DNA of 64,000 bases from Lachnospiraceae bacterium AF51-6-b8A. Its GTDB lineage: Bacteria > Bacillota > Clostridia > Lachnospirales > Lachnospiraceae. The position numbers were made by a program, and so were the translations under genes. Shown piece after piece: positions 18,647 to 28,158 of the stretch. Position 1 is the stretch's first letter, and every line of letters starts with the position of its first letter. The stretch lies in assembly GCA_027682585.1 (NCBI GenBank), contig JAQCZH010000002.1, positions 1 through 64,000 of the forward strand. The letters run 5' to 3'. The notes under the pieces are model-generated. The model worked only from the letters and a program-made list of their open reading frames with translations, ran no database searches and was not told the DNA's origin.

Positions 18647-18650
18647 TCGA

Positions 18651-19016
18651 TCAATCCTTCTTTCTGCCGAAAAATCCCTTCTTCTCAGGCTGCTCGATAG
18701 CATTCTTGGTCTCATCCGCCGCCTTAGCGGCATCCTCTGGCTTCTCCACCTGCGAAATTGCCGCCTTGGACATGGGAATACGACAGTTCTTGTTGCTGCC
18801 AAACTCAACGATGACCGTCTCTTCATCAATATCAATGACAACACCATAGAAACCGCTGGTTGTCATAACAGTATCTCCAACCGCCAGAGAACTGAGCATA
18901 GCCGTTTTCTGCTTCTGCTCCTTCTGCTGGGGACGGATCATCATAAAATACATAAAAGCAAAGATAATGACGATCCAGATGATCATGGTAATAGAACCAC
19001 CGTTTGCTACTAACAT
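18651..19016 (-). CDS. yajC: Preprotein translocase subunit YajC
   Basis: A 121-residue accessory subunit of the Sec translocon. One membrane segment (about 10-27, ending [12 protein letters not shown]) is followed by the compact SH3-like domain with [17 protein letters not shown], the family signature. A charged tail of about 35 residues ends [16 protein letters not shown] precedes the ATG. It follows tgt in the usual order, but has its own promoter at 19048-19076. Confidence 0.94.
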   Translation of the reverse strand: MLVANGGSITMIIWIVIIFAFMYFMMIRPQQKEQKQKTAMLSSLAVGDTVMTTSGFYGVVIDIDEETVIVEFGSNKNCRIPMSKAAISQVEKPEDAAKAADETKNAIEQPEKKGFFGRKKD

Positions 19017-19047
19017 TCTGTTCTCCTCCTAACCAAAATATACTGCC

Positions 19048-19076
19048 ATTGTATCGGAAGCAAGGGGCTTTGACAA
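19048..19076 (-). promoter_or_regulatory. Promoter of yajC-pyrG
   Basis: Minus-strand TTGTCA (19071-19076), a 17-base spacer and TACAAT (19048-19053), about 35 bases before the yajC start. Confidence 0.7.
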
Positions 19077-19201
19077 GAAAAGATCCTCTCGGATTCCCGC
19101 TTTAAGATCCGCCCAAATCTCAGCTTCAATAGGCTCCGCCTTCCTCTCAGCAAACCTTGGATTTTTCTCTCATTCCTTTAAATCGCTCCGGCAGGTCCCC
19201 G

Positions 19202-20341
19202 TCACTCGTGTCTTCCATTCTCTTCCATTTTGGCAAGAGTCTGTCGCTTGAACTCGGCAAAACACCCTTGATCCAAGGCGTCCCGGATCTCCTCCATAAG
19301 GTGGTTATAAAAAAAGAGATTGTGCATGACGCAAAGACGCATACCAAGCATCTCATTTGCTTTCATCAGATGACGAATATAAGCCCTGGAATAGGTTCGG
19401 CAAGTCGGGCACCGGCATCCCTCCTCGATGGGGGCCATATCTCTCTCATACCTGGCGTTCTTGATATTGATCTTGCCCTGATGGGTGTAGAGCTGGCCGT
19501 GACGGGCATTCCTGCTGGGATAGACGCAGTCGAAGAAATCCACGCCCCGCTCAACCGCCTCTAAGATGTTCTGAGGCGTACCAACCCCCATCAGATAAGT
19601 GGGCTTGTCCTGTGGCAGATAAGGTATCACCTCATCCAGAATCTGGTACATCTGCTCATGGCTCTCTCCCACGGCCAGACCGCCGATGGCGTATCCGGGC
19701 AGATCCAGTTCTGTAATTCGTCTGGCATGCTCAATGCGGATATCAGGGAAGATAGCCCCCTGGTTGATTCCAAAGAGCATTTGATGAGGATTGACCGCCC
19801 CTTCCAGGGAATTAAGCCGAACCATTTCCTCCTTGCAGCGAACCAGCCATCGGTAGGTTCGGTCGACGGACTTCTGCACATAGTCCCGCTCAGACAGGGC
19901 GTCCGGGCACTCGTCAAATGCCATGGCAATGGTAGAACCCAGATTGGACTGAATCTGCATGCTCTCCTCAGGTCCCATAAAGATCTTATGTCCGTCGATA
20001 TGGCTGTGGAAGGTAACACCCTCCTCCCTGATCTTACGAAGTCCAGCTAAAGAGAAGACCTGAAAGCCGCCTGAGTCAGTCAGAATAGGGCGATCCCAGA
20101 CCATGAATTTGTGCAGTCCCCCCAGTTCCCGAATGGTCTCGTCGCCCGTTCTGACATGCAGATGATAGGTGTTGGACAGCTGAATCTGACAGCCCAGATC
20201 CTTCAAGTCCTCCGTGGAAACGGCCCCCTTAATAGCGCCGACTGTCCCCACATTCATAAAAAGAGGGGTCTGAACCGTCCCGTGCACGGTAGTAAATTCC
20301 GCCCGCTTGGCCCGCCCCTCTGTCCTCAGCAATTGATACAT
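19202..20341 (-). CDS. tgt: Queuine tRNA-ribosyltransferase
   Basis: A 379-residue enzyme that exchanges guanine 34 for preQ1 in tRNAs with GUN anticodons. Visible features are LTDSGGFQVFSLAGLRKI with the catalytic Asp, FDECPD, the substrate pocket GGLAVGES, DCVYPSRNARHG with the second Asp, and the zinc site CRCPTC followed by His. Length matches the family. AAGGAGAG precedes the ATG. It follows aroC by 60 bases and precedes yajC, an order often seen in Firmicutes. Confidence 0.97.
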   Translation of the reverse strand: MYQLLRTEGRAKRAEFTTVHGTVQTPLFMNVGTVGAIKGAVSTEDLKDLGCQIQLSNTYHLHVRTGDETIRELGGLHKFMVWDRPILTDSGGFQVFSLAGLRKIREEGVTFHSHIDGHKIFMGPEESMQIQSNLGSTIAMAFDECPDALSERDYVQKSVDRTYRWLVRCKEEMVRLNSLEGAVNPHQMLFGINQGAIFPDIRIEHARRITELDLPGYAIGGLAVGESHEQMYQILDEVIPYLPQDKPTYLMGVGTPQNILEAVERGVDFFDCVYPSRNARHGQLYTHQGKINIKNARYERDMAPIEEGCRCPTCRTYSRAYIRHLMKANEMLGMRLCVMHNLFFYNHLMEEIRDALDQGCFAEFKRQTLAKMEENGRHE

Positions 20342-20400
20342 ATCTCTCCTTCACTGCATAGCAAAACTCTGTCAGCGAAATCATCTTCCAGCCGCACGGC

Positions 20401-21498
20401 TCAGTTATCCCGGTAGAAATCCGCGATACGGTCCATCCGCGCCGTCATATTCGCAAAGAGAAGATCCACCAGAGTCATTGCCGCCATGGACTCAACGACA
20501 ACGACAGCTCTTGGGACGATAACCGGATCATGACGGCCTGTGATCTCTACATCTGTCTCCTCTCCCGACTCGCTGACCGTCTTCTGCCTCCTGGCAATAG
20601 ATGGGGTCGGCTTTACAGCCGCCCGAAAGATAATTTCATCCCCGTCAGAGAGACCTCCCAGAATGCCTCCGGCGTGGTTGGTCTCCTTGACAATTTTTTG
20701 ATTTTCCATGACAAAAACATCATTGTTAGTGCTTCCCCTGGACTGGGTGACAGCAAAGCCATCGCCTATCTCAAAGCCCTTGACGGCGCCGATGGAGCAG
20801 ATGGCCCTGGCCAAAGAGGCATCCAGCTTATCGAAGACCGGTTCTCCCACACCGGCAGGCATTCCTTTGATACGACACTCAATCAGACCTCCGGAGGAAT
20901 CCAGCGCATCCATACAATCGGCCAGATAGGCCTCGGCACGCTCTGCTGCCTCATGATCCGGCATATAGAGCATATTTGCGCCGATCTCGGCGGCGTCAAA
21001 GGTCTGGCAGACGACTGGGCCAATGGCCTTGGTGTAAGCGCAGACCGAGATTCCCAGCTGCTCTAAGATCTTCTCAGCGATGGCGCCGGCAGCCACCCGG
21101 CCGATGGTCTCTCTGCCGGAGGACCTGCCTCCACCCCGGTAATCCCGGAAACCATACTTGGCGAAAAATCCCCAGTCGGCATGGCCAGGCCGAAAGGTAT
21201 GGGCGATATTGCCATAGTCTCCGGAGTGCTGGTCAGCATTGCGGACCATGAGAGAAATGGGTGTTCCCGTAGTCTTCCCTTCAAATATGCCGGAGAGGAT
21301 CTGGATCTCATCTTTCTCCCTGCGCTTGGTCGTGAACCTGGACTGTCCCGGCTTACGCCGGTCCATCATGACCTGGATGTCCTCTTCACTGAGGCGAATC
21401 CCCGCCGGAACCCCATCCACGACACAGCCCAGCGCCCTGCCATGAGACTCGCCCCAGGTTGTCACCTGAAAATATCTTCCAAATGTAGATCCTGCCAT
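20401..21498 (-). CDS. aroC: Chorismate synthase
   Basis: A 365-residue flavoenzyme that makes chorismate from EPSP, the last shared step of aromatic amino acid synthesis. The N-terminus is GSTFGRYFQVTTWGESHG, followed by RRKPGQSRFTTKRREKDE, GGGRSSGRETIGRVAAGA and the C-terminal GRHDPVIVPRAVVVVES, all family marks. The start is placed at ATG 21498, with a second ATG two codons upstream equally possible. No other shikimate gene is adjacent. It is separated from the upstream lactonase by a strong terminator. Confidence 0.96.
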   Translation of the reverse strand: MAGSTFGRYFQVTTWGESHGRALGCVVDGVPAGIRLSEEDIQVMMDRRKPGQSRFTTKRREKDEIQILSGIFEGKTTGTPISLMVRNADQHSGDYGNIAHTFRPGHADWGFFAKYGFRDYRGGGRSSGRETIGRVAAGAIAEKILEQLGISVCAYTKAIGPVVCQTFDAAEIGANMLYMPDHEAAERAEAYLADCMDALDSSGGLIECRIKGMPAGVGEPVFDKLDASLARAICSIGAVKGFEIGDGFAVTQSRGSTNNDVFVMENQKIVKETNHAGGILGGLSDGDEIIFRAAVKPTPSIARRQKTVSESGEETDVEITGRHDPVIVPRAVVVVESMAAMTLVDLLFANMTARMDRIADFYRDN

Positions 21499-21624
21499 AC
21501 TCATCTCTTTTCGTAAGTCCGCAAAAATCACCGTTCACTGCGCCGGCAAATCACTCCCCGGAAGCCTTTGCAGCTGCATCACAGTCCCGACTCATAACCG
21601 AGACAATAAAATACGCGCTTCCAT

Positions 21625-21655
21625 GAAACAGGGGAACCGCCGGGCGGTTCCCCTG
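21625..21655 (-). terminator. Rho-independent terminator after the lactonase gene
   Basis: Minus-strand CAGGGGAACCGCC and its complement form a 12 to 13 pair stem with a CGG-type loop, followed by TTTC. It lies 15 bases after the stop at 21670 and separates the lactonase operon from aroC. Confidence 0.78.
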
Positions 21656-21669
21656 GGATCTTAGCGGGA

Positions 21670-22713
21670 TCAGCCGATCTCGTGAATCAGGATGCAGTTG
21701 GGTGTGGATATCTCGATAGGCTTGTTCTCCATCAGGCCATAATTTCCCTTATGATTAAGGTGGAAGGTGCGGATCTCATTGCTGTCATGATTTAAGACAA
21801 CATAGTCCTGATCGCCTGGCAGCAGAGCCAGTCCCTTTGGATAATCTCCGGAGATATGGGTAGTAAAAATCCAGGTCAGTTTGCCCTTATCATCAATTGC
21901 GTTGCAGGCGACGGAATTTCTGGCATCAACGGAGACATAGCAGTACTTGCCGTCAGCGGACAGCTCGATATCGGCGCTGGCCGCATTTCCCGCCTTGGTG
22001 AAGAGATGCAGTTCCTGTACCAGATCAAACTGGGCGCCCCGATCAGCCCTATAGTCAAGGACCATGACCGTGTTGGTCGTCTCAGTCAGGACATAAGCCT
22101 GCTTGCCGTTAATGCCGAAGACCATCGTGCGGGGAGCGGAATTCATAGGGCAGCGAATGATATTCTCCAGTTTCAGCTTACCCCTCGCATAGTCGATTTC
22201 ATAGATCTTAACTTGATCAATGCCCTTATCTACGGCGCAGAGATACTTCTCATCCGGGGTCAGAACAACGCTGGTCACATGGGGATTCTCCCTCTTCTCG
22301 ACGGAGGAGAAGCCCAGGTGCTGATGGAAAATGCCATCGGCAATATCACCGACCGATCCGTCGTCATTGATGTGCATCATGGTCACGCGGCCATCGTGAA
22401 AGCCGCCGACAAATGCGTAGCGATTCCTGGAACTTAGGCAGAGGGAATGCCCCCGCATACCGCCGATCCAACTGGTATTGATAAACTCCAGATCTCCGCT
22501 GGCATCCACATGGTAGGCGGACAAGCCCTGGTCTACGGTCGCGTAGAGATACTGTCCGTCCATGGAGATGCGCACATCAGAGACGTTATCTGCCTTTACC
22601 TTAGAACGCTCCACAAGAACTGCCCTGTCAGGATCCAGGTCATAAACGTGGATCCCCATGGGATCCTTCTGCGTGTAAATACCGACATACGCTACATACT
22701 TCTTGCTTGCCAT
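21670..22713 (-). CDS. Lactonase family beta-propeller protein (6-phosphogluconolactonase-like)
   Basis: A 347-residue soluble protein made of repeated WD-like blades, such as VRISMDGQYLYATVDQGLSAY, VVLTPDEKYLCAVDKGIDQVKIYEI and IELSADGKYCYVSVDARN. This matches the lactonase 7-bladed propeller family, whose E. coli member hydrolyses 6-phosphogluconolactone. Many members have not been assayed, so the pentose phosphate role is a family-level guess. AGAGGATT precedes the ATG. It follows the U32 gene by eight bases and closes the operon before a terminator. Confidence 0.82.
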   Translation of the reverse strand: MASKKYVAYVGIYTQKDPMGIHVYDLDPDRAVLVERSKVKADNVSDVRISMDGQYLYATVDQGLSAYHVDASGDLEFINTSWIGGMRGHSLCLSSRNRYAFVGGFHDGRVTMMHINDDGSVGDIADGIFHQHLGFSSVEKRENPHVTSVVLTPDEKYLCAVDKGIDQVKIYEIDYARGKLKLENIIRCPMNSAPRTMVFGINGKQAYVLTETTNTVMVLDYRADRGAQFDLVQELHLFTKAGNAASADIELSADGKYCYVSVDARNSVACNAIDDKGKLTWIFTTHISGDYPKGLALLPGDQDYVVLNHDSNEIRTFHLNHKGNYGLMENKPIEISTPNCILIHEIG

Positions 22714-22721
22714 AATCCTCT

Positions 22722-23954
22722 TTACGCCTCCTCGTGCCTCCGCAGGATATCGTATTGTTCGACCGTCCCTCCATCAATGCCGATCCAGATCATCTGCTTG
22801 GGATGAGGGCAGGACTCCTGAGTCTTTCCCTCCATGTCGGTGACCGATGTCACAGTTACCTCTACATTATCCCCATTCGGCTTCATGATTTCAATGCCGT
22901 CTCCGACACAGAACTTGTTCTTCTGCTCAATGAGAAAGGTCTGATCCTCCCGGACCTCCTGAACCTGCCCCAGATAAGTTGCGCCCCTGACATAGCTATG
23001 ATCCTCATAAATCTGATCTTTCTCGCTGGGCTTGCCGAAGAAGAAGCCTGTAGAATATTGGCGGTAGGTACAGGAGCGGATCTGCTCCCGGTACCAGTCC
23101 ATGTGTTCCCGGTACAGAACCGGATCCTCCAGATAGTCGTCAATAGCTTTGCGGTAAGTGCGGGCCACGGTGGCTACATAGAGAGCGGTCTTCATACGGC
23201 CCTCGATCTTGAGTGAATCGATTCCGGCGCCGATCATCTCCGGGATATGCTCGATCATGCACAGATCCTTGGAATTCATGATGTAGCTGCCATGCGCATC
23301 CTCCTCGATGGGCATATACTGACCAGGTCGCTTCTCCTCTACCAGGCTGTATTTCCAACGGCAGGCATGCGTACACTCCCCCTGGTTGGCGTCCTTGCCC
23401 GTCATGTAGTTGGAGAGCAGGCAGCGGCCGGAGTAGGCCATACACATAGCCCCGTGGACAAAAGCTTCAATCTCCAGGTCCGGATCAATATGTTCCCGGA
23501 TCTCCCTGATCTCCGCAAGAGAGAGTTCCCTTGCGGCAACCACCCGAGTCGCCCCCAGGGAGTGCCAGAAATTATAGGTGCCCCAGTTGGTATTATTCGC
23601 CTGAGTGGATATGTGAATGTCGATTTGGGGGCAGACTTCTCTCGCAATCATAAAGACCGCCGGATCTGCAATCAGGATGGCGTCCGGCCCGATCTGAGCC
23701 AGTTCCCTGAAATAGGCCCTGATGCCGTCCAAGTCCTCATTATGGGCATAGATATTAGCGGTGACATAGACCTTAACCCCGCGCGCATGAGCGAAGGCAA
23801 TGCCTTCTTCCATGTCTTCTCGGCTGAAGTTCTTGGCGTTGGCCCGAAGGCCAAATGCCTCCCCGCCGATATAGACGGCGTTTGCCCCGTAGATGACTGC
23901 CGTCTTCAAAACCTCAAGACTTGAGGCGGGACAGAGTAGTTCAATGGATCTCAT
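22722..23954 (-). CDS. trhP: Peptidase U32 family protein, tRNA hydroxylation type (TrhP-like)
   Basis: A 410-residue U32 protein. The N-terminus ELLCPASSLEVLKTAVIYGANAVYIGG is the family start. The U32 signature region EAFVHGAMCMAYSGRCLLSNY is present, followed by the Cys-containing GECTHACRWKY and LKIEGRMKT. Some U32 proteins are collagenases, but TrhP types hydroxylate uridine 34 of tRNA using prephenate and an Fe-S cluster. The neighbour upstream is TrmR, which methylates that hydroxyl group. This context favours the tRNA role. AAGGAC sits seven bases before ATG. Confidence 0.82.
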   Translation of the reverse strand: MRSIELLCPASSLEVLKTAVIYGANAVYIGGEAFGLRANAKNFSREDMEEGIAFAHARGVKVYVTANIYAHNEDLDGIRAYFRELAQIGPDAILIADPAVFMIAREVCPQIDIHISTQANNTNWGTYNFWHSLGATRVVAARELSLAEIREIREHIDPDLEIEAFVHGAMCMAYSGRCLLSNYMTGKDANQGECTHACRWKYSLVEEKRPGQYMPIEEDAHGSYIMNSKDLCMIEHIPEMIGAGIDSLKIEGRMKTALYVATVARTYRKAIDDYLEDPVLYREHMDWYREQIRSCTYRQYSTGFFFGKPSEKDQIYEDHSYVRGATYLGQVQEVREDQTFLIEQKNKFCVGDGIEIMKPNGDNVEVTVTSVTDMEGKTQESCPHPKQMIWIGIDGGTVEQYDILRRHEEA

Positions 23955-23963
23955 GGCAAGTCC

Positions 23964-24608
23964 TTACTGTTTGACACGCACACTGACAGAGAGACCGTCA
24001 CCGACATTGAGAATGTCGGTGACAAAACGCTCGTCATGGGTCAGTTCCCACAGGTACTCCCGCATGCGCTTATGTATGGTTCGATTGCGCCGGGTCACGG
24101 CAAAATGGGACTCAATAATATCCCCGTCCTGCAGGACATTGTCCGTGACGATAACGCTGCCCGGGCTGGACAGACGAATCAGCTGAGGCCAGTAGTGGAT
24201 GTACTGACCCTTGGCCGCATCCATGAAAATCAGGTCATAAGAGCCCTCCAGCGTCGGCAAAAGTTCCTGAGCATCTCCCTCCAGAAGAGTAATCTGTTCT
24301 CCCAGTCCCATCCTGTGAAAATTCTCCCTGGCAACAGGGATTCTTGGTCTGTAGTTCTCAATCGTAGTGATTGCGCAGGACACAGGATTGTAAATTGCCA
24401 TGAAGGAGGCCGAAAAGCCCACAGCCGCCCCCACCTCCAGAATTCTGGCCGGGCGACGCAGCGCCAGCAGGGTTCGCAGATACTGCTGCGTGTCTCCCCG
24501 GATAATTGGCACATGGTCCTCCAGAGCCTTCTTTTCGACTGCAGCCAGATCCGCTGTCAGGTTCGGGTAGAGCGAACTCAGATAGCCCTTCAGCCTTCTA
24601 TCATCCAT
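23964..24608 (-). CDS. trmR: tRNA 5-hydroxyuridine methyltransferase (TrmR), O-methyltransferase family 3
   Basis: A 214-residue SAM-dependent O-methyltransferase. The SAM site is ARILEVGAAVGFSASFMA, followed by ITTIENYRPRIPVARENF, the metal-site YDLIFMDAAKGQY and IVTDNVLQDG. These are marks of the catechol-type family, and of TrmR (YrrM), which turns 5-hydroxyuridine at wobble position 34 into 5-methoxyuridine. The next gene is a TrhP-type U32 protein that would supply the hydroxyl. It starts four bases after the RNase J stop. Confidence 0.87.
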   Translation of the reverse strand: MDDRRLKGYLSSLYPNLTADLAAVEKKALEDHVPIIRGDTQQYLRTLLALRRPARILEVGAAVGFSASFMAIYNPVSCAITTIENYRPRIPVARENFHRMGLGEQITLLEGDAQELLPTLEGSYDLIFMDAAKGQYIHYWPQLIRLSSPGSVIVTDNVLQDGDIIESHFAVTRRNRTIHKRMREYLWELTHDERFVTDILNVGDGLSVSVRVKQ

Positions 24609-24612
24609 TGTC

Positions 24613-26541
24613 TTACACTTCCATAATGATTGGCAGGATCATAGGACTTCTCTGCGTCTGTTTCCAGACGAAGGCGGACAGGGCGTCCTTGACCTCTGCC
24701 TTAATCTCCGTCCAATCCGAAATGCCCCCGTCCTCGCACTTTTTGACTGCGGCGTTGAGGACATTTCTCGCATCCTCCATCAGATCCTCAGCCCCGCGGA
24801 CATAGACAAAGCCCCGGGATACCAGATCGGGTCCGGCCACAATCTCGCCGGAGGCAGAGTCCATGGTCATAGCCACAATAATAATGCCGTCCTCAGCCAG
24901 CTTCTGGCGGTCACGCAGGACGATATTGCCAACGTCTCCGACGCCGAGACCGTCGACCATAACAGCGCCTGTCTGAACCTTGCCGACTACCTTGTGAAAA
25001 TCTTCATTGATCTCAAGAACGTCACCCGTCTGGATCATAAGGACGTGATCCTTAGGCACACCGACTGCCTGGGCCAGACGACCCTGGGCCATGCGATGCT
25101 TGATTTCACCGTGGACAGGAACAGAGTAAGTAGGCTTAACCAGAGAGTAGATCAGCTTGATATCCTCGGCACAGGCATGACCTGAGACATGAACATCCTG
25201 GTTGACAATCTCAGCTCCCTTGGCGATCAGCTCATTCATGATGCCGGAGACGGATTTCTCATTCCCCGGAATGGGGTGGGAGGAGAAAACGACCACGTCG
25301 TTTGGCGTAATCTGCACCTTACGGTGGATGCCATTGGCCATGCGGGACAGAGCCGCCATGGTCTCACCCTGAGATCCGGTGGTGATCAGACAGATCTTAT
25401 TATCGGGATAATTGCGGACGTCATTGATATCAATCAGGGTATTGTCCGGGATGTCCAGATAACCCAGGGAAGAGGCAATTCCAATGATATTGACCATGGA
25501 CCTGCCCTCGACAACCACCTTGCGGCCATACTTGTAAGCAGAATTGATGATCTGCTGCACCCGATCCACATTTGAGGCAAAGGTAGCGATGATCATACGC
25601 TGGGTCTTGTGCTCAGCGAAAATGGTATCAATGGTGTGTCCAACCGTCTTCTCTGAAGCGGTAAAACCGCTCCGCTCGGCATTTGTGGAATCACAGAGCA
25701 GGGCTAAGACCCCCTTCTTTCCAAGTTCCGCAAAGCGCTGCAGATCTATGGGATCGCCAAAGACGGGTGTGTAGTCCACCTTGAAATCGCCGGTGTGCAC
25801 AATGGTGCCTGCAGGAGAACTGATAGCAAGAGCCGCCGCGTCCTGAATGGAGTGATTCGTCTTAATGAACTCGACTTTGAACTGTCCCGCAGTAATCGTC
25901 GACCCAAACTTGACCACTTTGCGCTTTACCTTGGAGAGCATATGCTTCTCCTCTAGCTTGTGCTCAATAATGGCCATGGTCAGCCTGGTCGCATAGAGGG
26001 GCGCATTGATCTCATTCAAGACATAGGGAATGGCCCCGATGTGGTCCTCATGGCCGTGAGTGATGAAAAAGCCCTTGATCTTGCTCTCGTTTTCCTTCAG
26101 ATAAGTGATGTCCGGAATGACCAGATCCACACCGTACATATCATCATCGGGAAAAGCCAGTCCGCAGTCCACCACGATGATATCGTTGCCGTACTCAAAG
26201 GCGGTGATATTCATTCCAATCTGTCCCAGACCGCCCAGAGGGATGATCTTGACGGTGGGGCCATTTGCCTTCCTGCGTCCGCGGCTTCTGGCGCTTCTCA
26301 CCTGTGGTGTATCGGACTGATTTGTGTTCTCCTGTTTTCTCGGGCGCTCATTTCGTCTCGCTGCCGCACTTCTGCCGGCTCCCTCATCCTTACCCTCATT
26401 CTTTGCCCGTCCTCTTGTCCGGTTTGGCTGCTGGGGCTGCTGTCCCTGCTCTGTATCCTCCCTGCGGACTGTCCTGCGACGGTATGTCCTGTTAGTCTGC
26501 TCCCTGGTATTTTCTTTTTTCTGATTCATTTCCTCTGTCAT
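24613..26541 (-). CDS. rnj: Ribonuclease J
   Basis: A 642-residue metallo-beta-lactamase and beta-CASP ribonuclease that acts as a 5' exonuclease and endonuclease in mRNA turnover and rRNA maturation. The first 85 residues form a basic, low-complexity tail rich in Arg, Gln and Asn, longer than in Bacillus RNase J and probably disordered. Then come KIIPLGGLGQIGMN, the metal motif FITHGHEDHIGAIPYV, IVHTGDFKVD, LCDSTNAERSGFT and the late VHVSGHACAEDI. AAAGGA precedes the ATG. It leads trmR, the U32 gene and the lactonase. Confidence 0.95.
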   Translation of the reverse strand: MTEEMNQKKENTREQTNRTYRRRTVRREDTEQGQQPQQPNRTRGRAKNEGKDEGAGRSAAARRNERPRKQENTNQSDTPQVRSARSRGRRKANGPTVKIIPLGGLGQIGMNITAFEYGNDIIVVDCGLAFPDDDMYGVDLVIPDITYLKENESKIKGFFITHGHEDHIGAIPYVLNEINAPLYATRLTMAIIEHKLEEKHMLSKVKRKVVKFGSTITAGQFKVEFIKTNHSIQDAAALAISSPAGTIVHTGDFKVDYTPVFGDPIDLQRFAELGKKGVLALLCDSTNAERSGFTASEKTVGHTIDTIFAEHKTQRMIIATFASNVDRVQQIINSAYKYGRKVVVEGRSMVNIIGIASSLGYLDIPDNTLIDINDVRNYPDNKICLITTGSQGETMAALSRMANGIHRKVQITPNDVVVFSSHPIPGNEKSVSGIMNELIAKGAEIVNQDVHVSGHACAEDIKLIYSLVKPTYSVPVHGEIKHRMAQGRLAQAVGVPKDHVLMIQTGDVLEINEDFHKVVGKVQTGAVMVDGLGVGDVGNIVLRDRQKLAEDGIIIVAMTMDSASGEIVAGPDLVSRGFVYVRGAEDLMEDARNVLNAAVKKCEDGGISDWTEIKAEVKDALSAFVWKQTQRSPMILPIIMEV

Positions 26542-26717
26542 ATAAAATCCTTTCTTGACGTAATCTCATCCTGTGTCACGCCCCTCTTCTCATGTCTTGC
26601 CTGTCATATTGACCGACAGAAAAGCCCTGTTCTGCCTCCTATTAAGAAAAACCTCTCATAGGAAGTCAACCGCCATTTTTACTGGCTGTTCTCCTCCAAG
26701 AGCGTAAATCAGGGGCC

Positions 26718-26990
26718 TTATTCTCTGACAAACTCTGTGTCGTCCATCAGCTCTTCAAAGAGCTTCGCGATTGCTTGATATTCATCCTCATCCTCGACGG
26801 GGCAATAGGTGACTGCATCTTCCTCTTCACTGTCCTCACGAAAAATAAAGGCATCCGCATCCCCCTCAGGAATATCTGTCAGCAAAAGATACTTCCTGCC
26901 GGCCAGGATTGTCTCCTCTAAAACATAGAGTTCCTCGGTCTGCCCGCTTTGCGCATCTGTAAATGTAATTGTGGGAAGCCTGTCCTCCAT
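26718..26990 (-). CDS. DUF1292 domain protein (YrzB-like)
   Basis: A 90-residue, very acidic protein of the DUF1292 family, seen from TFTDAQSGQTEELYVLEET, RKYLLLTDIPEGDADAFIF and the terminal EYQAIAKLFEELMDD. Its function is unknown; it usually lies next to ruvX and ireB, as here. GAAAGGAG precedes the ATG. A weak hairpin with a T6 run lies in the 114-base gap between it and ruvX, so partial termination between them is possible. Confidence 0.88.
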   Translation of the reverse strand: MEDRLPTITFTDAQSGQTEELYVLEETILAGRKYLLLTDIPEGDADAFIFREDSEEEDAVTYCPVEDEDEYQAIAKLFEELMDDTEFVRE

Positions 26991-27104
26991 ATCGCTCCTT
27001 TCCGCCCGCAGGGGCCTGTTGCTTCAAACAGACGCTTGTGCCAGGCACACAAAAAAGAGTTCCAAGGCGGAGCTCTGTGATCACTATTCTATGCAGAAAA
27101 AATA

Positions 27105-27548
27105 TCACCAATCCCGATCTGCCATATAGCGTTCTAAAATCAGCTGCGCTGAGAGCACATCCAGATAGTTCTTGCGCCGGTCAGCGGCGATACCGCTTTC
27201 ATCCAAGATCTCATCCGCTTCCAGGGTGGAGAGTCTCTCATCGTACATCTCAACCGGAAGACCGGTTCTTTGCGCGACCTGCGCAGCGAAGGCTCTGGCC
27301 ATCTCAGCTCTCTCTCCTTCACTGTCATCCATATTGAGGGGAAGTCCCACCAGAATCAGACGGATCTTCCGCTCTCTGGCAATCTGGTCTATTCTGGTCA
27401 AAGTCTTGCGCAGCTTATTCTCTCTCTCCCGCCAAACCGTCTCCACCGGCTGCGCTGTCAGCCCCAGCGGATCTGTACAGGCCACTCCAACTGTCTTGGC
27501 TCCATAGTCAAGAGCCATAACATGATCTGCCAAAAGAGGCTTACGCAT
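27105..27548 (-). CDS. ruvX: RuvX/YqgF putative pre-16S rRNA nuclease
   Basis: A 147-residue RNase H-fold nuclease family protein. It begins with the metal-site strand MALDYGAKTVGVACTDPLG, has LILVGLPLNMDDSEG and the late acidic motif YDERLSTLEADEIL. E. coli YqgF is implicated in 16S rRNA 5' end processing, and other members in Holliday junction cleavage. It overlaps the end of ireB by eight bases, so the two are translationally coupled. Confidence 0.93.
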   Translation of the reverse strand: MRKPLLADHVMALDYGAKTVGVACTDPLGLTAQPVETVWRERENKLRKTLTRIDQIARERKIRLILVGLPLNMDDSEGERAEMARAFAAQVAQRTGLPVEMYDERLSTLEADEILDESGIAADRRKNYLDVLSAQLILERYMADRDW

Positions 27549-27810
27549 GATCCTTCAACTCACTGCGGATATAGGCGCTGAGCAATTCCTCGACAATCTC
27601 GTCTCTCTCTACTTTCATAATGAGACTTCGAGCGCCATTATGGCTTGTGATAAAAGTGGGATCTCCGGACATAATATAGCCCACAATCTGATTGGATGGA
27701 CTATAGCCCTTCTCCACCAGAGCGTCATAAACAACCCGAAGGATTTCCTTCGTGCTCACCTCATTGTCCTTCGTCACCTTGAAGTACTGCGTATTTTCTA
27801 AATTCTGCAT
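27541..27810 (-). CDS. ireB: IreB family regulatory phosphoprotein
   Basis: An 89-residue protein. NTQYFKVTKDNEVSTKEILRVVYDALVEKGY and NQIVGYIMSGDPTFITSHNGARSLI, cited here in parts, are the family hallmark; in Enterococcus the protein is phosphorylated on N-terminal Thr by the Ser/Thr kinase IreK and affects cell-wall antibiotic tolerance. Thr residues are present near the N-terminus. ATG at 27810 fits the family start; a GTG at 27819 is an alternative. It heads the unit ireB-ruvX-DUF1292. No kinase gene is in this window. Confidence 0.93.
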   Translation of the reverse strand: MQNLENTQYFKVTKDNEVSTKEILRVVYDALVEKGYSPSNQIVGYIMSGDPTFITSHNGARSLIMKVERDEIVEELLSAYIRSELKDHA

Positions 27811-27855
27811 ATGAATCACGCACCTTACTGCTTTTAATCAAGCATCGTCCTGTCA

Positions 27856-27884
27856 ATTCTAATATACCTGTTCCGAGATGTAAA
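27856..27884 (-). promoter_or_regulatory. Promoter of ireB-ruvX
   Basis: Minus-strand TTTACA (27879-27884), a 17-base spacer and TAGAAT (27856-27861), about 40 bases before the ireB start. Confidence 0.6.
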
Positions 27885-28023
27885 CCTTCCTCCCGGTGAA
27901 AAAACGCCACTGGAACAAAAAGTATCTTTCCGCAAATTTCCAGGGCAAGTCCCGCAATGAAACTTCTTTTTTAACAAAACTTCCTCTTTAGGGAAAAGAT
28001 TCCCTCTCAGATTAAAAATCCAC

Positions 28024-28052
28024 TTGTGGGATGCAGGTGACTCTGCTATTCT
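28024..28052 (+). promoter_or_regulatory. Promoter of the tRNA-Ala gene
   Basis: TTGTGG (28024-28029), a 17-base spacer and TATTCT (28047-28052), about 30 bases before the mature tRNA 5' end. Confidence 0.6.
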
Positions 28053-28085
28053 AAACACATCCAGTTCCCAGTTTTGGGGCAGTTT

Positions 28086-28158
<73 letters not shown>

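Noticed and set aside
18647..18847. 67-codon N-terminal extension of CTP synthase
   Set aside because: It lies within yajC in another frame and is Arg-rich and unlike PyrG, which starts KHVFVTGG.
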